The position numbers and the translations under genes are program-made. A DNA stretch of 64,000 bases from JAHECQ01 sp047638695. GTDB lineage: Bacteria; Actinomycetota; Acidimicrobiia; Acidimicrobiales; SZUA-35. The notes under the pieces are model-generated. The model had not been told where the DNA came from, made no database searches, and worked only from the letters and a program-made list of their open reading frames with translations. Below, one piece after another: positions 7,454-16,334 of this stretch (positions within the stretch are counted from its first letter, which is position 1; each line of letters opens with the position of its first letter). The stretch covers positions 29,395 through 93,394 of the forward strand of contig JBLINY010000005.1 of the NCBI GenBank assembly GCA_047638695.1, given 5' to 3'.

Positions 7454-9679
7454 ATGCTGCGGCTGGCGATTGACACCGGGGGGACATTCACTGACTGCGT
7501 GCTGCAGGACGACGAGACCGGGGCCAGCTGGTTTTGGAAAACTCTGAGCACCCCAGCCGAACCGGAACAGGCGTTGCTCGACGGGATTGACGGGCTGCAA
7601 ACGCTCCGGGCTTTCGAATCGGCGGACCTTCGGTCCGTCTTGTTGGCGACGACGATCGCTACCAACGCCATTCTCGAGCGGAAGGGGGCCCGGACTGCTC
7701 TGGTGACAACGGCCGGCTTCCGCGATGTGCTGCTCATGGGCCGAGCCAAGCGATACGACACGTTTGACCTCCATCTCTCCAAGCCCGAGCCGCTCGTGCC
7801 TCGGAGGAGAGTGCTGGAAGTGGCGGAGCGAGTCGGCCCCGACGGCGAGGTCGTGGATGAGTTGACCTCTGCCGAGGTCGATGCCCTGGTTGCACGGCTC
7901 GGGAACCTCGCCGCCGCCGACGACGACGGCGCCGAGCCGGATTCCGTCGCCGTCTGCCTTCTTCACTCGTATGTGAATCCGCTCCACGAGCAGATGATCG
8001 GTAGGGCAATCACCGCCTGGCGACCAGATTTGCCCGTGTCGCTGTCCTCGGAGGTTTCGCCGAAGTACCGCGAGTACGAACGCATGAGCACCACTGTGGC
8101 CAACGCCTACGTGGCCCCCGGTGCCGGCCAGTTTCTCGATCGCCTCGAGGCCGCACTCGACGGACGCGGGTTCTCGGGTGACCTCTACGTGATGCAGTCG
8201 AATGGTGGCCTGCTCTCGACGGCTTTGAGCCGCCAGTTTCCCGTAAACATGATCGAGTCCGGGCCTGCAGCCGGCGTGCTGCTGGCCGCCGATATCGGCC
8301 GTCGGGAAGGGATCGATCGGGTCCTGAGCTTCGACATGGGTGGCACCACGGCCAAGCTTGGTGCTGTTGAGGACGGTGAGCCGGCCATTGGAACGACCTT
8401 TGAGGTCGACGCGGTGAATCAGCGGCCGGGAAGTGGGCTTCCGTTGAACATCGCGGCGGTTGAACTGGTCGAGATCGGCGCCGGAGGTGGCAGTATCGCC
8501 AGCGTTGATCTTGGTCTGATCCGCGTCGGGCCGGAGAGCGCAGGGGCCGAACCCGGCCCGGTCTGCTACGGCCGAGGTGGGCAGCAGGTCACGATCTCCG
8601 ATGCCAACTTGGTTCTCGGCTATCTCGACCCTGATCGTTTCGCTGGAGGTCGAATGAGCCTCGACGTCGACGCTGCTCGAGCCGCCGTCCAGTCCCAGAT
8701 CGCCGAGCCTCTTGGCCTCACTGTGCTCGAGGCCGCGTGGGGTGTTCACACTGTTGCCAATGCCACCATGGAGCGGGCCATGCGCTCGATGTCGATCGAC
8801 CGAGGACGCGATCCTCGTGATTATGCTCTTGTCGCTTTTGGGGGCGCTGGCCCCATTCATGCCTGTCGTCTCGCTCGGGCACTCGGGGTGCGCCGCGTGA
8901 TCGTTCCCAACGGGGCCGGGGTGGGATCGGCCCTCGGCATGCTCGAGGCAGAGCCACAGGTGATGGTGTCGCTGACCAACCCGATGCTGCTGACGCCCGA
9001 AGCCACGACTGATGCATCCGTCGCTGAGTGCTTTGAGCGGCTGGAACGCAACGCTTCGGAGGCTTCTGGCGCGTCGGAGAGCAGCGAGATGCGGCGCCAT
9101 GCCTACCTTCGCTACGCCGGCCAGGGTTATGAGCTGAGAGTCGAGCTTCCCGAAGGCCCGATCGGATCGGGGTACACCGCAGCGGTCACCTCCCGTTTCC
9201 ATCGGGTCTACGAGGACGAGTACGGCTATTCGGAACCGGAGTCGACGGTGGAGGCCATCGACTGGTCCCTCATGGTCACACTGGCCGGGGCGACCGAGCG
9301 CCCGAAAGCGGTCGTTGATCTCGACGCGGGGATGCAACAACCGGCTCGAGGTTCCGCTTCCCAGGCCAGCGTTCCCGTTCCGGCGGCAGTACGCAAAGCC
9401 TCGTTCCCTGATGGCACCGGCAGTTCTGCATCTGTCGTCGACTGTCCGTTCTACGAACGGTCTGGGCTGGACGCTGGTTCGACCGTTGTAGGTCCGGCCG
9501 TGATCGCCGACCCTGAGGCGACCATCCTCATTCCTCCCGGCGATCAGGCCTGCCTCGACGAGGCCGGCCACATCACTATTGAAATCCAGGCGGTCGGGAT
9601 CCAGCCCGTCGAGATCGAAGCCGTCGAGATCGAAGCCGTCGAGATCGAGAGTGCGGCCGAGCGAGGTGGTAGTACGTGA
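7454..9679 (+). CDS. hyuA: Hydantoinase/oxoprolinase family protein, subunit A
   Basis: A 741-residue HyuA-type subunit. The N-terminal ASKHA-like nucleotide-binding half begins LAIDTGGTFTDCVLQDD and continues with ATTIATNAILERKGARTALVTTAGF; the second half has SFDMGGTTAKLG and VAFGGAGPIHACRLA. The family covers ATP-dependent N-methylhydantoinases, 5-oxoprolinases and acetone/acetophenone carboxylases. ATG 7454 was chosen; TTG 7451 is an alternative. It overlaps the B subunit by four bases (GTGA). The C-terminal tail carries three VEIEA-like repeats not expected in the family. It is transcribed away from the racemase/lyase operon, with which it shares a roughly 100-base upstream region. Confidence 0.88.
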   Translation: MLRLAIDTGGTFTDCVLQDDETGASWFWKTLSTPAEPEQALLDGIDGLQTLRAFESADLRSVLLATTIATNAILERKGARTALVTTAGFRDVLLMGRAKRYDTFDLHLSKPEPLVPRRRVLEVAERVGPDGEVVDELTSAEVDALVARLGNLAAADDDGAEPDSVAVCLLHSYVNPLHEQMIGRAITAWRPDLPVSLSSEVSPKYREYERMSTTVANAYVAPGAGQFLDRLEAALDGRGFSGDLYVMQSNGGLLSTALSRQFPVNMIESGPAAGVLLAADIGRREGIDRVLSFDMGGTTAKLGAVEDGEPAIGTTFEVDAVNQRPGSGLPLNIAAVELVEIGAGGGSIASVDLGLIRVGPESAGAEPGPVCYGRGGQQVTISDANLVLGYLDPDRFAGGRMSLDVDAARAAVQSQIAEPLGLTVLEAAWGVHTVANATMERAMRSMSIDRGRDPRDYALVAFGGAGPIHACRLARALGVRRVIVPNGAGVGSALGMLEAEPQVMVSLTNPMLLTPEATTDASVAECFERLERNASEASGASESSEMRRHAYLRYAGQGYELRVELPEGPIGSGYTAAVTSRFHRVYEDEYGYSEPESTVEAIDWSLMVTLAGATERPKAVVDLDAGMQQPARGSASQASVPVPAAVRKASFPDGTGSSASVVDCPFYERSGLDAGSTVVGPAVIADPEATILIPPGDQACLDEAGHITIEIQAVGIQPVEIEAVEIEAVEIESAAERGGST
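9608..9652 (+). repeat. Three 15-bp direct repeats at the 3' end of hyuA
   Basis: The unit gtcgagatcgaagcc is repeated three times, the last copy diverged, encoding VEIEA-VEIEA-VEIES close to the C-terminus. Confidence 0.8.
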
Positions 9680-11328
9680 GTGCGGAGATCGATCCCATTA
9701 CCCTCAGCGTCCTTTGGAATTCGCTCATTGCGGTGGCGGAGGACATGGGGCGAACCCTCCGACGCACTGCTTACTCCGCCGCCGTGCGTGAGGGTGACGA
9801 TTTTTCAACCGGTCTGTTCGATGCTCAGGGCCGGCTCATCGCCCAGGGCAACTTTTCGCCCGGTCACTTGGGTGCCATGCCGTACGTGGTTCAGCATGTG
9901 CTCGATCATTTCCCGGTCGAATCGTTGGGACCGGGCGACGCCATCCTGTTGAATGATTCGCGACTCGGTTCTGGTCACTACCCCGATTGCTTCCTGACTT
10001 CGCCTCTGTTTGCCAACGGCGAGCTCATCGGGTTTGCCGTGAACTGTGCTCACCACGTCGACATGGGTGGAGCTGTGGCTGGTTCGCAGATCGTTGACGT
10101 GAGTGAGTCATTTCAAGAGGGCCTGCGCATACTCCCGGTGCAGATTGCTGATGGAGAAGGGCTTCGAGAGGATGTGCTTCGCCTGATCTTGGGCAACGTC
10201 CGGCTACCGGAGGTGGTCCGGGGCGACCTGATGGCTCAGCGCAACACCAACACGGTGGCGGCGAGACGCTTGGCCGCACTCTTCGAAAAGTACGGCCGGA
10301 CGACGATAGAAGCCGGGGTGGAGGCAATCCTCGAGCGCTCCGAGGCCCGGATGCGGGAGCTGATCTCCGACTTGCCTGACGGCTGTTACAAGTACGAGGA
10401 TGCGCTTGACGAGGGTCCGAACGGCGAACCGATCCGATTCCGAGTCGCGGTCACTATCGCTGGTGACGAGATCGAACTCGACTGGTCTGAGTCCGACGAT
10501 CAGGTGGCGGCCGGAATCAACTCCTACATCAACTACACCCGGGCTTACTCAACATTCGCCGTCAAAGTCTTCACCGACCCTCATCTGCCGCACAACCACG
10601 GCGCCAATCGCCCGATCAAGGTCGTGGCTCGCGAGGGTTCGTTCTTCAATCCGACCTTTCCCGCACCCAGCAGTGGCCGGGCGGCAATTCAGATCAGGCT
10701 CTTCGAGGTTGTCCGGGGGGCCCTAGCTGATCTGGTGCCGGACCGAGCCATGGCATCGTTCTCACATTGGAGCAACCCAGTCATCGGCGGGCAGGATGCT
10801 GCCGGTCAACAGTTCATCTTTTACGACCTCATCTATGGCGGGTACGGCGGGCAAGCATCGAAGGACGGCGAGGAAGCGCTCACGCCCGTGTTCAACGCCG
10901 CCAACATTCCCGTCGAGGTGCACGAGCACCAGAGCCCCATCCGAGTTTTGCGGATGGGACTCATCGCCGACTCCGGTGGCGCCGGACGTCAACGAGGTGG
11001 CTGCGGCCTGCGGAAAGATGTCGAGTTACTTGCTCCAACCGGTCGTGTGTCGTTGTCGGGAGACCGTCATCGGTTTGCGCCACCCGGGGCCAAGGGCGGT
11101 CGGCCAGGCCAGGTTGGGCGCACGATTCTCAACCCCGATGGGGAGGCTCGAGTGCTGGGTTCGAAGGCGATGGTCGAGATGTCTGAGGGAGACGTCCTCA
11201 GCATTCAGCTTTCGGGAGCCGGTGGCTTTGGACCGCCCGGGGAACGCGACCCAGCAGCGGTACGGAGCGACGTTGCTGACGGCTACATCTCGGCCGAAGC
11301 GGCCGAACGCGATTACGAAGTCCCATGA
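9676..11328 (+). CDS. hyuB: Hydantoinase/oxoprolinase family protein, subunit B
   Basis: A 550-residue HyuB-type subunit, starting at GTG 9676 inside the hyuA stop. Family features are IDPITLSVLWNSLIAVAEDMGRTLRRTAYS at the N-terminus, GDAILLNDSRLGSGHYPDCFLTSP, NCAHHVDMGG, and the glycine-rich C-terminal GGCGLRKDVELL and LSGAGGFGPPGERD. The length matches N-methylhydantoinase B and is well short of the acetone carboxylase counterpart (over 700 residues), and no small third subunit follows. A cyclic imide, hydantoin or oxoproline-type substrate hydrolysed with ATP is the conservative prediction. Cytoplasmic heteromer with HyuA. Confidence 0.88.
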   Translation: MSAEIDPITLSVLWNSLIAVAEDMGRTLRRTAYSAAVREGDDFSTGLFDAQGRLIAQGNFSPGHLGAMPYVVQHVLDHFPVESLGPGDAILLNDSRLGSGHYPDCFLTSPLFANGELIGFAVNCAHHVDMGGAVAGSQIVDVSESFQEGLRILPVQIADGEGLREDVLRLILGNVRLPEVVRGDLMAQRNTNTVAARRLAALFEKYGRTTIEAGVEAILERSEARMRELISDLPDGCYKYEDALDEGPNGEPIRFRVAVTIAGDEIELDWSESDDQVAAGINSYINYTRAYSTFAVKVFTDPHLPHNHGANRPIKVVAREGSFFNPTFPAPSSGRAAIQIRLFEVVRGALADLVPDRAMASFSHWSNPVIGGQDAAGQQFIFYDLIYGGYGGQASKDGEEALTPVFNAANIPVEVHEHQSPIRVLRMGLIADSGGAGRQRGGCGLRKDVELLAPTGRVSLSGDRHRFAPPGAKGGRPGQVGRTILNPDGEARVLGSKAMVEMSEGDVLSIQLSGAGGFGPPGERDPAAVRSDVADGYISAEAAERDYEVP

Positions 11329-11430
11329 AAGCAAACAGCAGGAGCAGATCGATCTAGTCGCTGACGCAAGACCTTGCGACAGCCGGCCGAGTTCGGACCC
11401 TTCGGAGACCCGCTCGGTTAGGTTGCAGAT

Positions 11431-12438
11431 ATGAGTGCGATCATCGAGATGGAGGGCCTGCGCAAGATCTACTCCCGTCGCGGAGGCGAAGATGTTGTCG
11501 CTGTCGAGGGGCTTAATCTCAGCCTGGGAGTGCCGGGCACGGTGCATGGATTCTTGGGACCCAACGGGTCGGGAAAGACCACCACCATTCGTTGCACCTT
11601 GGCACTGATTAGTCCGTCGGGCGGCGAGGTCCGTGTTTTCGGACTCGATGCTCGGACTGGTCTGCACAAGGTGATTAACCGCATCGGTGCCATCGTCGAA
11701 AACCCAAAGATGTTCCCGAACTTCTCGGGCCGAAGGAACCTGGCGCTCTTGGCCGATCTGGCGGGACTGCCCAAGTCCGAGGTGGATCGGGTGCTCGAGG
11801 TGGTTGGTCTCAGTGACCGCGACGGCGACACTTTTGCCTCGTACTCGTTGGGCATGAAACAGCGGCTGGCTATCGGGGCCGCGCTGCTCAAGAACCCCGA
11901 TCTGTTGATTTTGGACGAACCAGCAAACGGCCTCGACCCCGCGGGTATCGCCGAGATGCGTGTACTCATCCGCCAAATTGCCGAAAGCGGCAAGGCGGTC
12001 ATCGTGTCGAGCCATCAACTGGCCGAGATCGAGCAAGTCTGCGACGACGTGACGATCATCAACCACGGTCGCTTGGTAGAGACCGGAACGCTCGACTACA
12101 TACGCAGCTTTGCCGGCGCTGACAAAGTGGTGGTGACTATCGACGAGCGCGACGAGGCCCTAGCGGCCCTGAACGCCGGTGGCATTCCGGCCCGGCCCCG
12201 GCCTGACGCCAGCGAAATTGTGGTCGACATATCGCCCGATCGCACGGCTGAGGTCACCAAGACTCTGGCCGACCAGGGCCGCTACCTGCGCGGTCTTCGG
12301 TCCGAGTCGGCCACGCTGGAACAGGCGTTTCTCAACCTCACCAACGAGTCGGCTCCTCCACCTTCGGGTCCACCCATTGGTGCCGCCCCACCCCCAGGCC
12401 CACCGACGGCCGTAGCTGCGACGGAGGTGAACCAGTGA
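11431..12438 (+). CDS. ABC transporter ATP-binding protein
   Basis: A 335-residue ABC ATPase of the ABC-2/drug-exporter type. Walker A is GFLGPNGSGKTTTIR (near residue 44), the signature is YSLGMKQRLAIG, Walker B is LLILDEPANGLDP, and the H-loop is VSSHQLAEIEQVCDDV. After the ATPase domain there is a DUF4162-like region and a proline-rich tail (about 30 residues, APPPSGPP type). The stop overlaps the permease start by four bases (GTGA), so the two form one exporter. The substrate cannot be inferred. Confidence 0.92.
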   Translation: MSAIIEMEGLRKIYSRRGGEDVVAVEGLNLSLGVPGTVHGFLGPNGSGKTTTIRCTLALISPSGGEVRVFGLDARTGLHKVINRIGAIVENPKMFPNFSGRRNLALLADLAGLPKSEVDRVLEVVGLSDRDGDTFASYSLGMKQRLAIGAALLKNPDLLILDEPANGLDPAGIAEMRVLIRQIAESGKAVIVSSHQLAEIEQVCDDVTIINHGRLVETGTLDYIRSFAGADKVVVTIDERDEALAALNAGGIPARPRPDASEIVVDISPDRTAEVTKTLADQGRYLRGLRSESATLEQAFLNLTNESAPPPSGPPIGAAPPPGPPTAVAATEVNQ

Positions 12439-13253
12439 GCCGCCTGCTGACAGCCGAATGGAAGCGACTGTGGGCCCGCCGCATGACGCGTTTCTTCCCT
12501 GCAGCGATCGTGGTGCTGCTGATCGGCGGCATCGTGATCGCCTACTTCGTCATCGAGAACGACGAACAAAACGTGCCTAACTTTGTCGCCGACATCGCAG
12601 GTGGAATCGAAGCGCCCGACGTCTTGGGTCCCTTGTCTGCGCTGCTACCGATCATGGCCTACGTCATCGGAGCGTCCTCCATCGGCGCTGATTCCAAGAC
12701 GGGCATGTTGGAACAGTTGCTGACTTGGGAACCGCGACGACTCCGCCTACTTGCAGCTCGGGTGATCGCAGGCGGCCTGGGCGTGGCGGTGATAGCCGCA
12801 GTCTTGGCAGCTCTGATGGTGGCGCTGCTCTACGGGCTGGCGGCAACCGCAGGCACCACCAACGGCACTAGCGGAGAGTTCTGGACGAATACGGCAATGG
12901 CGGTGCTGCGCACCGGCGTTGCGTCCGGGTTGTTTGCCATATTCGGGATCGCCATAACCCTGTTGGTCGATAGCTCGGTGGGTTCGATTGTCGGCTTCCT
13001 GATCTATTCGTTCATTATCGAGAACGTGATCGGAGCCTTCTTGCCCAAAGTTGCGGTCTACACGCTTATTACCAATGCCGATGCCTTCGGAGGCGGCAGG
13101 CCGGTGCAGCGAGTCGATGGCAGTGTCTTCAGCGACAACTTCGACTTGATTGATGCGCACAGCTATCTCACGGCTGGGCTGATACTGCTTGTCGCCGTCG
13201 CGGTCGGCGTGATGGTTGCCGGCGGCGTCTTCCGCGTGCGAGACATCGACTGA
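12435..13253 (+). CDS. ABC-2 type transporter permease
   Basis: A 272-residue integral membrane protein with about six hydrophobic helices: near residues 20-40 (IVVLLIGGIVIAYFVI), 60-80, 105-130, 150-180, 185-205 and 240-262. It partners the overlapping ATPase gene. No extracytoplasmic binding-protein gene is present, consistent with export. It ends about 27 bases before the nitrobindin-like gene. Confidence 0.85.
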   Translation: MSRLLTAEWKRLWARRMTRFFPAAIVVLLIGGIVIAYFVIENDEQNVPNFVADIAGGIEAPDVLGPLSALLPIMAYVIGASSIGADSKTGMLEQLLTWEPRRLRLLAARVIAGGLGVAVIAAVLAALMVALLYGLAATAGTTNGTSGEFWTNTAMAVLRTGVASGLFAIFGIAITLLVDSSVGSIVGFLIYSFIIENVIGAFLPKVAVYTLITNADAFGGGRPVQRVDGSVFSDNFDLIDAHSYLTAGLILLVAVAVGVMVAGGVFRVRDID

Positions 13254-13279
13254 GCCCGCCTGTCCCATACGATCGGGAC

Positions 13280-13750
13280 ATGACCCCTTCTCTTCATGTC
13301 GACATTGCGCACCTCGATTGGATCGTTGGTTCGTGGGCGGGTGGGGGATCGGGTCGGTATCCCACCATCGAGTCATTCGACTATGTGGAGCAGGTCGAGT
13401 TCGGCCACGTGGGCAAGCCGTTTCTTTCGTACGTGCAGCGCACGAAACATGCCGAGACCGGTCTGCCCCTGCATGCTGAAGCGGGCTATATCCGGCCCGT
13501 GGGGAGAGACCGGGCCGAACTGGTCGTCTCCCAGCCCAGCGGCATCAGCGAGGTTCACGAGGGCGTCATAGACGGGCAGACGATCAGCTTCCGTTCGGTC
13601 TCGGTCGTCACCACAGCAACGGCGAAGGACGTAACCGAGGTCCACCGCACGATCACCGTCGACGGTGACACGTTGAGCTACACGGTCGCTATGGGGGCGG
13701 TGGGCCTCGAACGGCAACACCACCTGGCAGCGACGCTGCAGCGAGGCTGA
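13280..13750 (+). CDS. Nitrobindin-like heme-binding beta-barrel protein
   Basis: A 156-residue FABP-like protein. It has the nitrobindin signature WIVGSWAGGGSGRYPTIESF and the following FGHVGKPFLSYVQRT, and near the C-terminus the heme-ligand histidine context GLERQHHLAATL. Bacterial and THAP4-type nitrobindins bind ferric heme in a beta-barrel and isomerise peroxynitrite to nitrate. Expected to be cytoplasmic. It may share a transcript with the preceding ABC genes but no functional link is evident. Confidence 0.85.
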   Translation: MTPSLHVDIAHLDWIVGSWAGGGSGRYPTIESFDYVEQVEFGHVGKPFLSYVQRTKHAETGLPLHAEAGYIRPVGRDRAELVVSQPSGISEVHEGVIDGQTISFRSVSVVTTATAKDVTEVHRTITVDGDTLSYTVAMGAVGLERQHHLAATLQRG

Positions 13751-13810
13751 CCTGAAGGTTGGGACCTCGCTCGAGATCGAGAGCCCGCAGAACGCGGCGC
13801 CTAGTCTTCG

Positions 13811-14359
13811 ATGGTGAACGAAGGCGAGCGTCCCGCGCTGCGACGATTGATCGTGGCAGCGGCAGTCGTCATGTTCGGCGTATGGGCCGGATTCTTGGCG
13901 CTGGCCGAACCGAAGTTGCCCGACTTCGAGGCGTCGGGTGAACCCCAAGAGCTGCCTACCGAAGGCTCGTTTCCATCCATCTCCACCATTGAGTTTGGGC
14001 AGATCCTGGTTGGCGCGCGGGGGCAGCCAGTCGTCGTGAACGTCTGGGCATCGTGGTGCGCGCCCTGTCGTACGGAGATGCCGCTCTTGCAGGATGCGGC
14101 GATCGCCTTCGCTGGGGAGGCAGTCATTTTCGGTGTCGCTTCGAACGACGACCCGGGCGAGTCCATGAGGTTCCTCGAAGAGCTCGGCGCTACCTATCCG
14201 AACGTGTTCGATGCCACCGGCGAGATCCGGGTTGCATTGGGACTCACCGCCTATCCAACGACCTACGTATTCGGTGCCGATGGAACCCTTCGAGCGCGCG
14301 TGAACGGTGGGATCTCCGAACAGCGCCTGGCAGGGCTCATCGAGGATGCGCTCGAATGA
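13811..14359 (+). CDS. TlpA/ResA-like membrane-anchored thioredoxin
   Basis: A 182-residue protein with one N-terminal membrane anchor (VAAAVVMFGVWAGFLALA, about residues 15-33) and an exported thioredoxin domain. The redox motif is WCAPC in VVNVWASWCAPCRTEMPLL, and the cis-proline region is LGLTAYPTTYVFGADG. It probably reduces or oxidises disulfides of extracytoplasmic proteins. The stop overlaps the next gene start (ATGA), coupling it to an Lgt-like membrane protein. Confidence 0.88.
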   Translation: MVNEGERPALRRLIVAAAVVMFGVWAGFLALAEPKLPDFEASGEPQELPTEGSFPSISTIEFGQILVGARGQPVVVNVWASWCAPCRTEMPLLQDAAIAFAGEAVIFGVASNDDPGESMRFLEELGATYPNVFDATGEIRVALGLTAYPTTYVFGADGTLRARVNGGISEQRLAGLIEDALE

Positions 14360-15057
14360 TCGATTACGGCCTGCTGGTCAGCATGATCATCGGATTCGGC
14401 ATTCCATCGCTTCTTGGATCGTGGTGGCCGGTGTCGGGCAGGGACGGACCAGTCGGGTTTTTCGATGTCGCCGTGATGCCGGCGTTCGCCGGTGTCGCCG
14501 TCGGGCGGCTCGCGACGCTTGCCTTGGACGACCCGAGCTCGATCGGGAGCATCTCGGACCTACTGATTATCCGCAGCGGGGTCGAGTTCTGGCCGGGCGT
14601 CGCAGCAGGAATCGTCGCAGTACTAGTCGGCGCGCACCGAGGTCTGGTCGAGCCGCACAAGCGGCTGGCGGAGCTGACCCCCCTAGCGATGATCGGCTAC
14701 GCCGGCTTCGAAGCGGCCTGCATATTTCGCGATGGTTGTTTCGGACCTGAGAGCGCCATCGGTCTTCGTCCGCCTGGTGTGGCCACGACAATGCTGCCGG
14801 TGGGCTGGCTCATGGCCGCCGCCATCGGTGTCGCCACCCTTGGCGTGAACGCACTCGTGCGTGGCGACCGCCCACCGTTGGTTGCCGCCGTCGCCTCTGT
14901 CATGGCCGTTGCGTCGGTTCGCAGTGTCGGTTCTATTTGGCTACCTCATGTGGGCGACGGGCTAACCCGGCAACATCTCAGTTCCATCGCAGTCGCTCTG
15001 GCGTCGCTTGCCGTTGCCTGCATCGTGTTAGCCAGGCGGCGGATGGCCGGTCCCTGA
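14356..15057 (+). CDS. Lgt-like integral membrane protein
   Basis: A 233-residue polytopic protein with about seven hydrophobic segments. Parts recall prolipoprotein diacylglyceryl transferase (Lgt): a FWPGVAAGIVAVL segment like the YGGLLGG helix region, and EAACIFRDGCFGP like the GRIGCFLAGCCYG loop. Overall similarity is weak, and I do not see the full Lgt signature with its essential arginine and asparagine. It is translationally coupled to the TlpA-like gene, so it may instead be a membrane partner in thiol chemistry or a divergent transferase. I read the start as ATG 14356 because of the four-base overlap. Confidence 0.6.
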   Translation: MIDYGLLVSMIIGFGIPSLLGSWWPVSGRDGPVGFFDVAVMPAFAGVAVGRLATLALDDPSSIGSISDLLIIRSGVEFWPGVAAGIVAVLVGAHRGLVEPHKRLAELTPLAMIGYAGFEAACIFRDGCFGPESAIGLRPPGVATTMLPVGWLMAAAIGVATLGVNALVRGDRPPLVAAVASVMAVASVRSVGSIWLPHVGDGLTRQHLSSIAVALASLAVACIVLARRRMAGP

Positions 15058-15092
15058 TCTCACCCGGGTGAATGACGGTGGGGGTGACGCTG

Positions 15093-15674
15093 TCAATCGG
15101 TGCTGAACGGCGGGTACTCGTCGGTGAGCAGAAGGGCGTAGGCGCTGAAGCGGTTCGAGACCCGAAATGACTTGATGACCCATCGCCGAAGGCCAACCGG
15201 CCACGTTCCGGTGAAGAGCACGGCGAAGAACGAGAGCAAATAGGCCAGGATCCCAACGATGCCGATGGCGACGGCGAAGAGGAGAGCCGGAATCATCCAG
15301 AGGACTCGAAGCCCGACGGTGAGTCGGTCGCGGTCCTCGAGCACAGGAGCATATGAAGCGCTCGTGGGTGTGTTGTCCGGGTCGACGGCTGCGGTGGTGA
15401 ACTCGAACGACGGGTACGCCTCATGGAGAAATCCCGCGTAGGCCTCGACCCGTAGGCCGTAACGCAGGATCATGACCTGGAGGTCGGCGAGGCCCGATGG
15501 GAGGCTGCCGGTGAACAGGATCGCGAACCATGAGATCACCGCGACCACCCCTGCGAGCGACTCGAGGGCGTTGAGCAGAATAAGGTGTGGGATCGCCAGG
15601 AACCACTGGACTAGGGGTCGCCAGTTGGCGATCCTTTCCGGTGTCTCGGCGTCGAAGGTCGCTTGATAGGTCAT
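15093..15674 (-). CDS. DUF4389 membrane protein (two repeats)
   Basis: A 193-residue protein with two copies of a DUF4389 module, each with a hydrophobic helix (HLILLNALESLAGVVAVISWFAILF; LLFAVAIGIVGILAYLLSFFAVLF), then FTGS/TWPxGL, a basic helix and an aromatic motif ending YPPF/YPSF. The family is membrane-bound and common in Actinobacteria; its function is unknown. It converges with the Lgt-like gene; the roughly 35-base gap leaves no obvious terminator. Confidence 0.8.
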   Translation of the reverse strand: MTYQATFDAETPERIANWRPLVQWFLAIPHLILLNALESLAGVVAVISWFAILFTGSLPSGLADLQVMILRYGLRVEAYAGFLHEAYPSFEFTTAAVDPDNTPTSASYAPVLEDRDRLTVGLRVLWMIPALLFAVAIGIVGILAYLLSFFAVLFTGTWPVGLRRWVIKSFRVSNRFSAYALLLTDEYPPFSTD

Positions 15675-15749
15675 CGAGATAGTTCGCGTTTCTTGTCCAT
15701 AATTCCCCTTGTTGTTGCGGCGAACCGATCGCCGATCTCTGGCCGCCGA

Positions 15750-16196
15750 TCAACCCCCGCCGAGGTCGACGCTGTAGCTCTCGTAGACCAGGTCGGCTCC
15801 AGCCTGACGGTGCCGAGCCACGGCCATCAGAGTCTCCAGTACGTGCGTGCGGACGTGATCGGAGTTGCCTTGCTCTTTTGCCACAGCAATCGTGGCCGCG
15901 ACTTGTCGCTGCAGCACAGGATGTTCGTCCCGAACCTGCACAACTGTTCGGGCCAACCGTGGTGAGGCATTTTCGACCTCGACCAATAAGCCGTGGTCGG
16001 CTTCAACCTCTTCAACGTGCTGATCGAGGGCAATTCGTAAGCCCTCGAGGGCTTGGAGCAACTCTGCCTGCCAACCGGGCTCCTTGATTGGTCCCGCTGC
16101 GGCCACTTCGACTTGGGAAACAGCTGACTTCAGCTCTACCCGTAGGGCTTTCGCCGCTCGCAACGCTGATGAGGTCTCTTGTTCGGTTTCTGTCAT
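15750..16196 (-). CDS. Hypothetical helical protein, hemerythrin-like
   Basis: A 148-residue soluble, mostly helical protein. Spaced acidic and histidine residues (LDQHVEEVEADHGLLVEVE and RDEHPVLQRQV) suggest a four-helix bundle like hemerythrin HHE proteins, though the ligand set is not clearly complete. It ends VYESYSVDLGGG. I assign no firm function. It is transcribed in the same direction as the DUF4389 gene, about 75 bases upstream of it. Confidence 0.6.
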   Translation of the reverse strand: MTETEQETSSALRAAKALRVELKSAVSQVEVAAAGPIKEPGWQAELLQALEGLRIALDQHVEEVEADHGLLVEVENASPRLARTVVQVRDEHPVLQRQVAATIAVAKEQGNSDHVRTHVLETLMAVARHRQAGADLVYESYSVDLGGG

Positions 16197-16296
16197 CGAT
16201 CCTCCGATCTCGCGTCAGCGTGGTCGGTGGGCAAAGGAAGCGGTAGGGACCAAGGTCACCAGTGTCCTTTCACCTGACTGTTGGTCGTGCTTCCCG

Positions 16297-16331
16297 ACCT
16301 CACCTCACCTCACCTCACCTCACCTCACCTC
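16297..16331. repeat. Pentanucleotide microsatellite (ACCTC)x7
   Basis: Seven uninterrupted acctc units, followed by one variant agctc, lie immediately downstream of the stop codon of the CoA-transferase pseudogene and about 100 bases upstream of the hemerythrin-like gene. Confidence 0.95.
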
Positions 16332-16334
16332 AGC

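Noticed and set aside
7439..9571. 710-codon open frame on the minus strand opposite hyuA
   Set aside because: Composition is rich in Arg, Gly and His without any domain; it mirrors the third-position GC bias of hyuA, which has clear family motifs.
7454..11328. Assignment of HyuA/HyuB as acetone carboxylase
   Set aside because: HyuB is 550 residues rather than over 700 and no small third subunit follows; kept only as a hypothesis.
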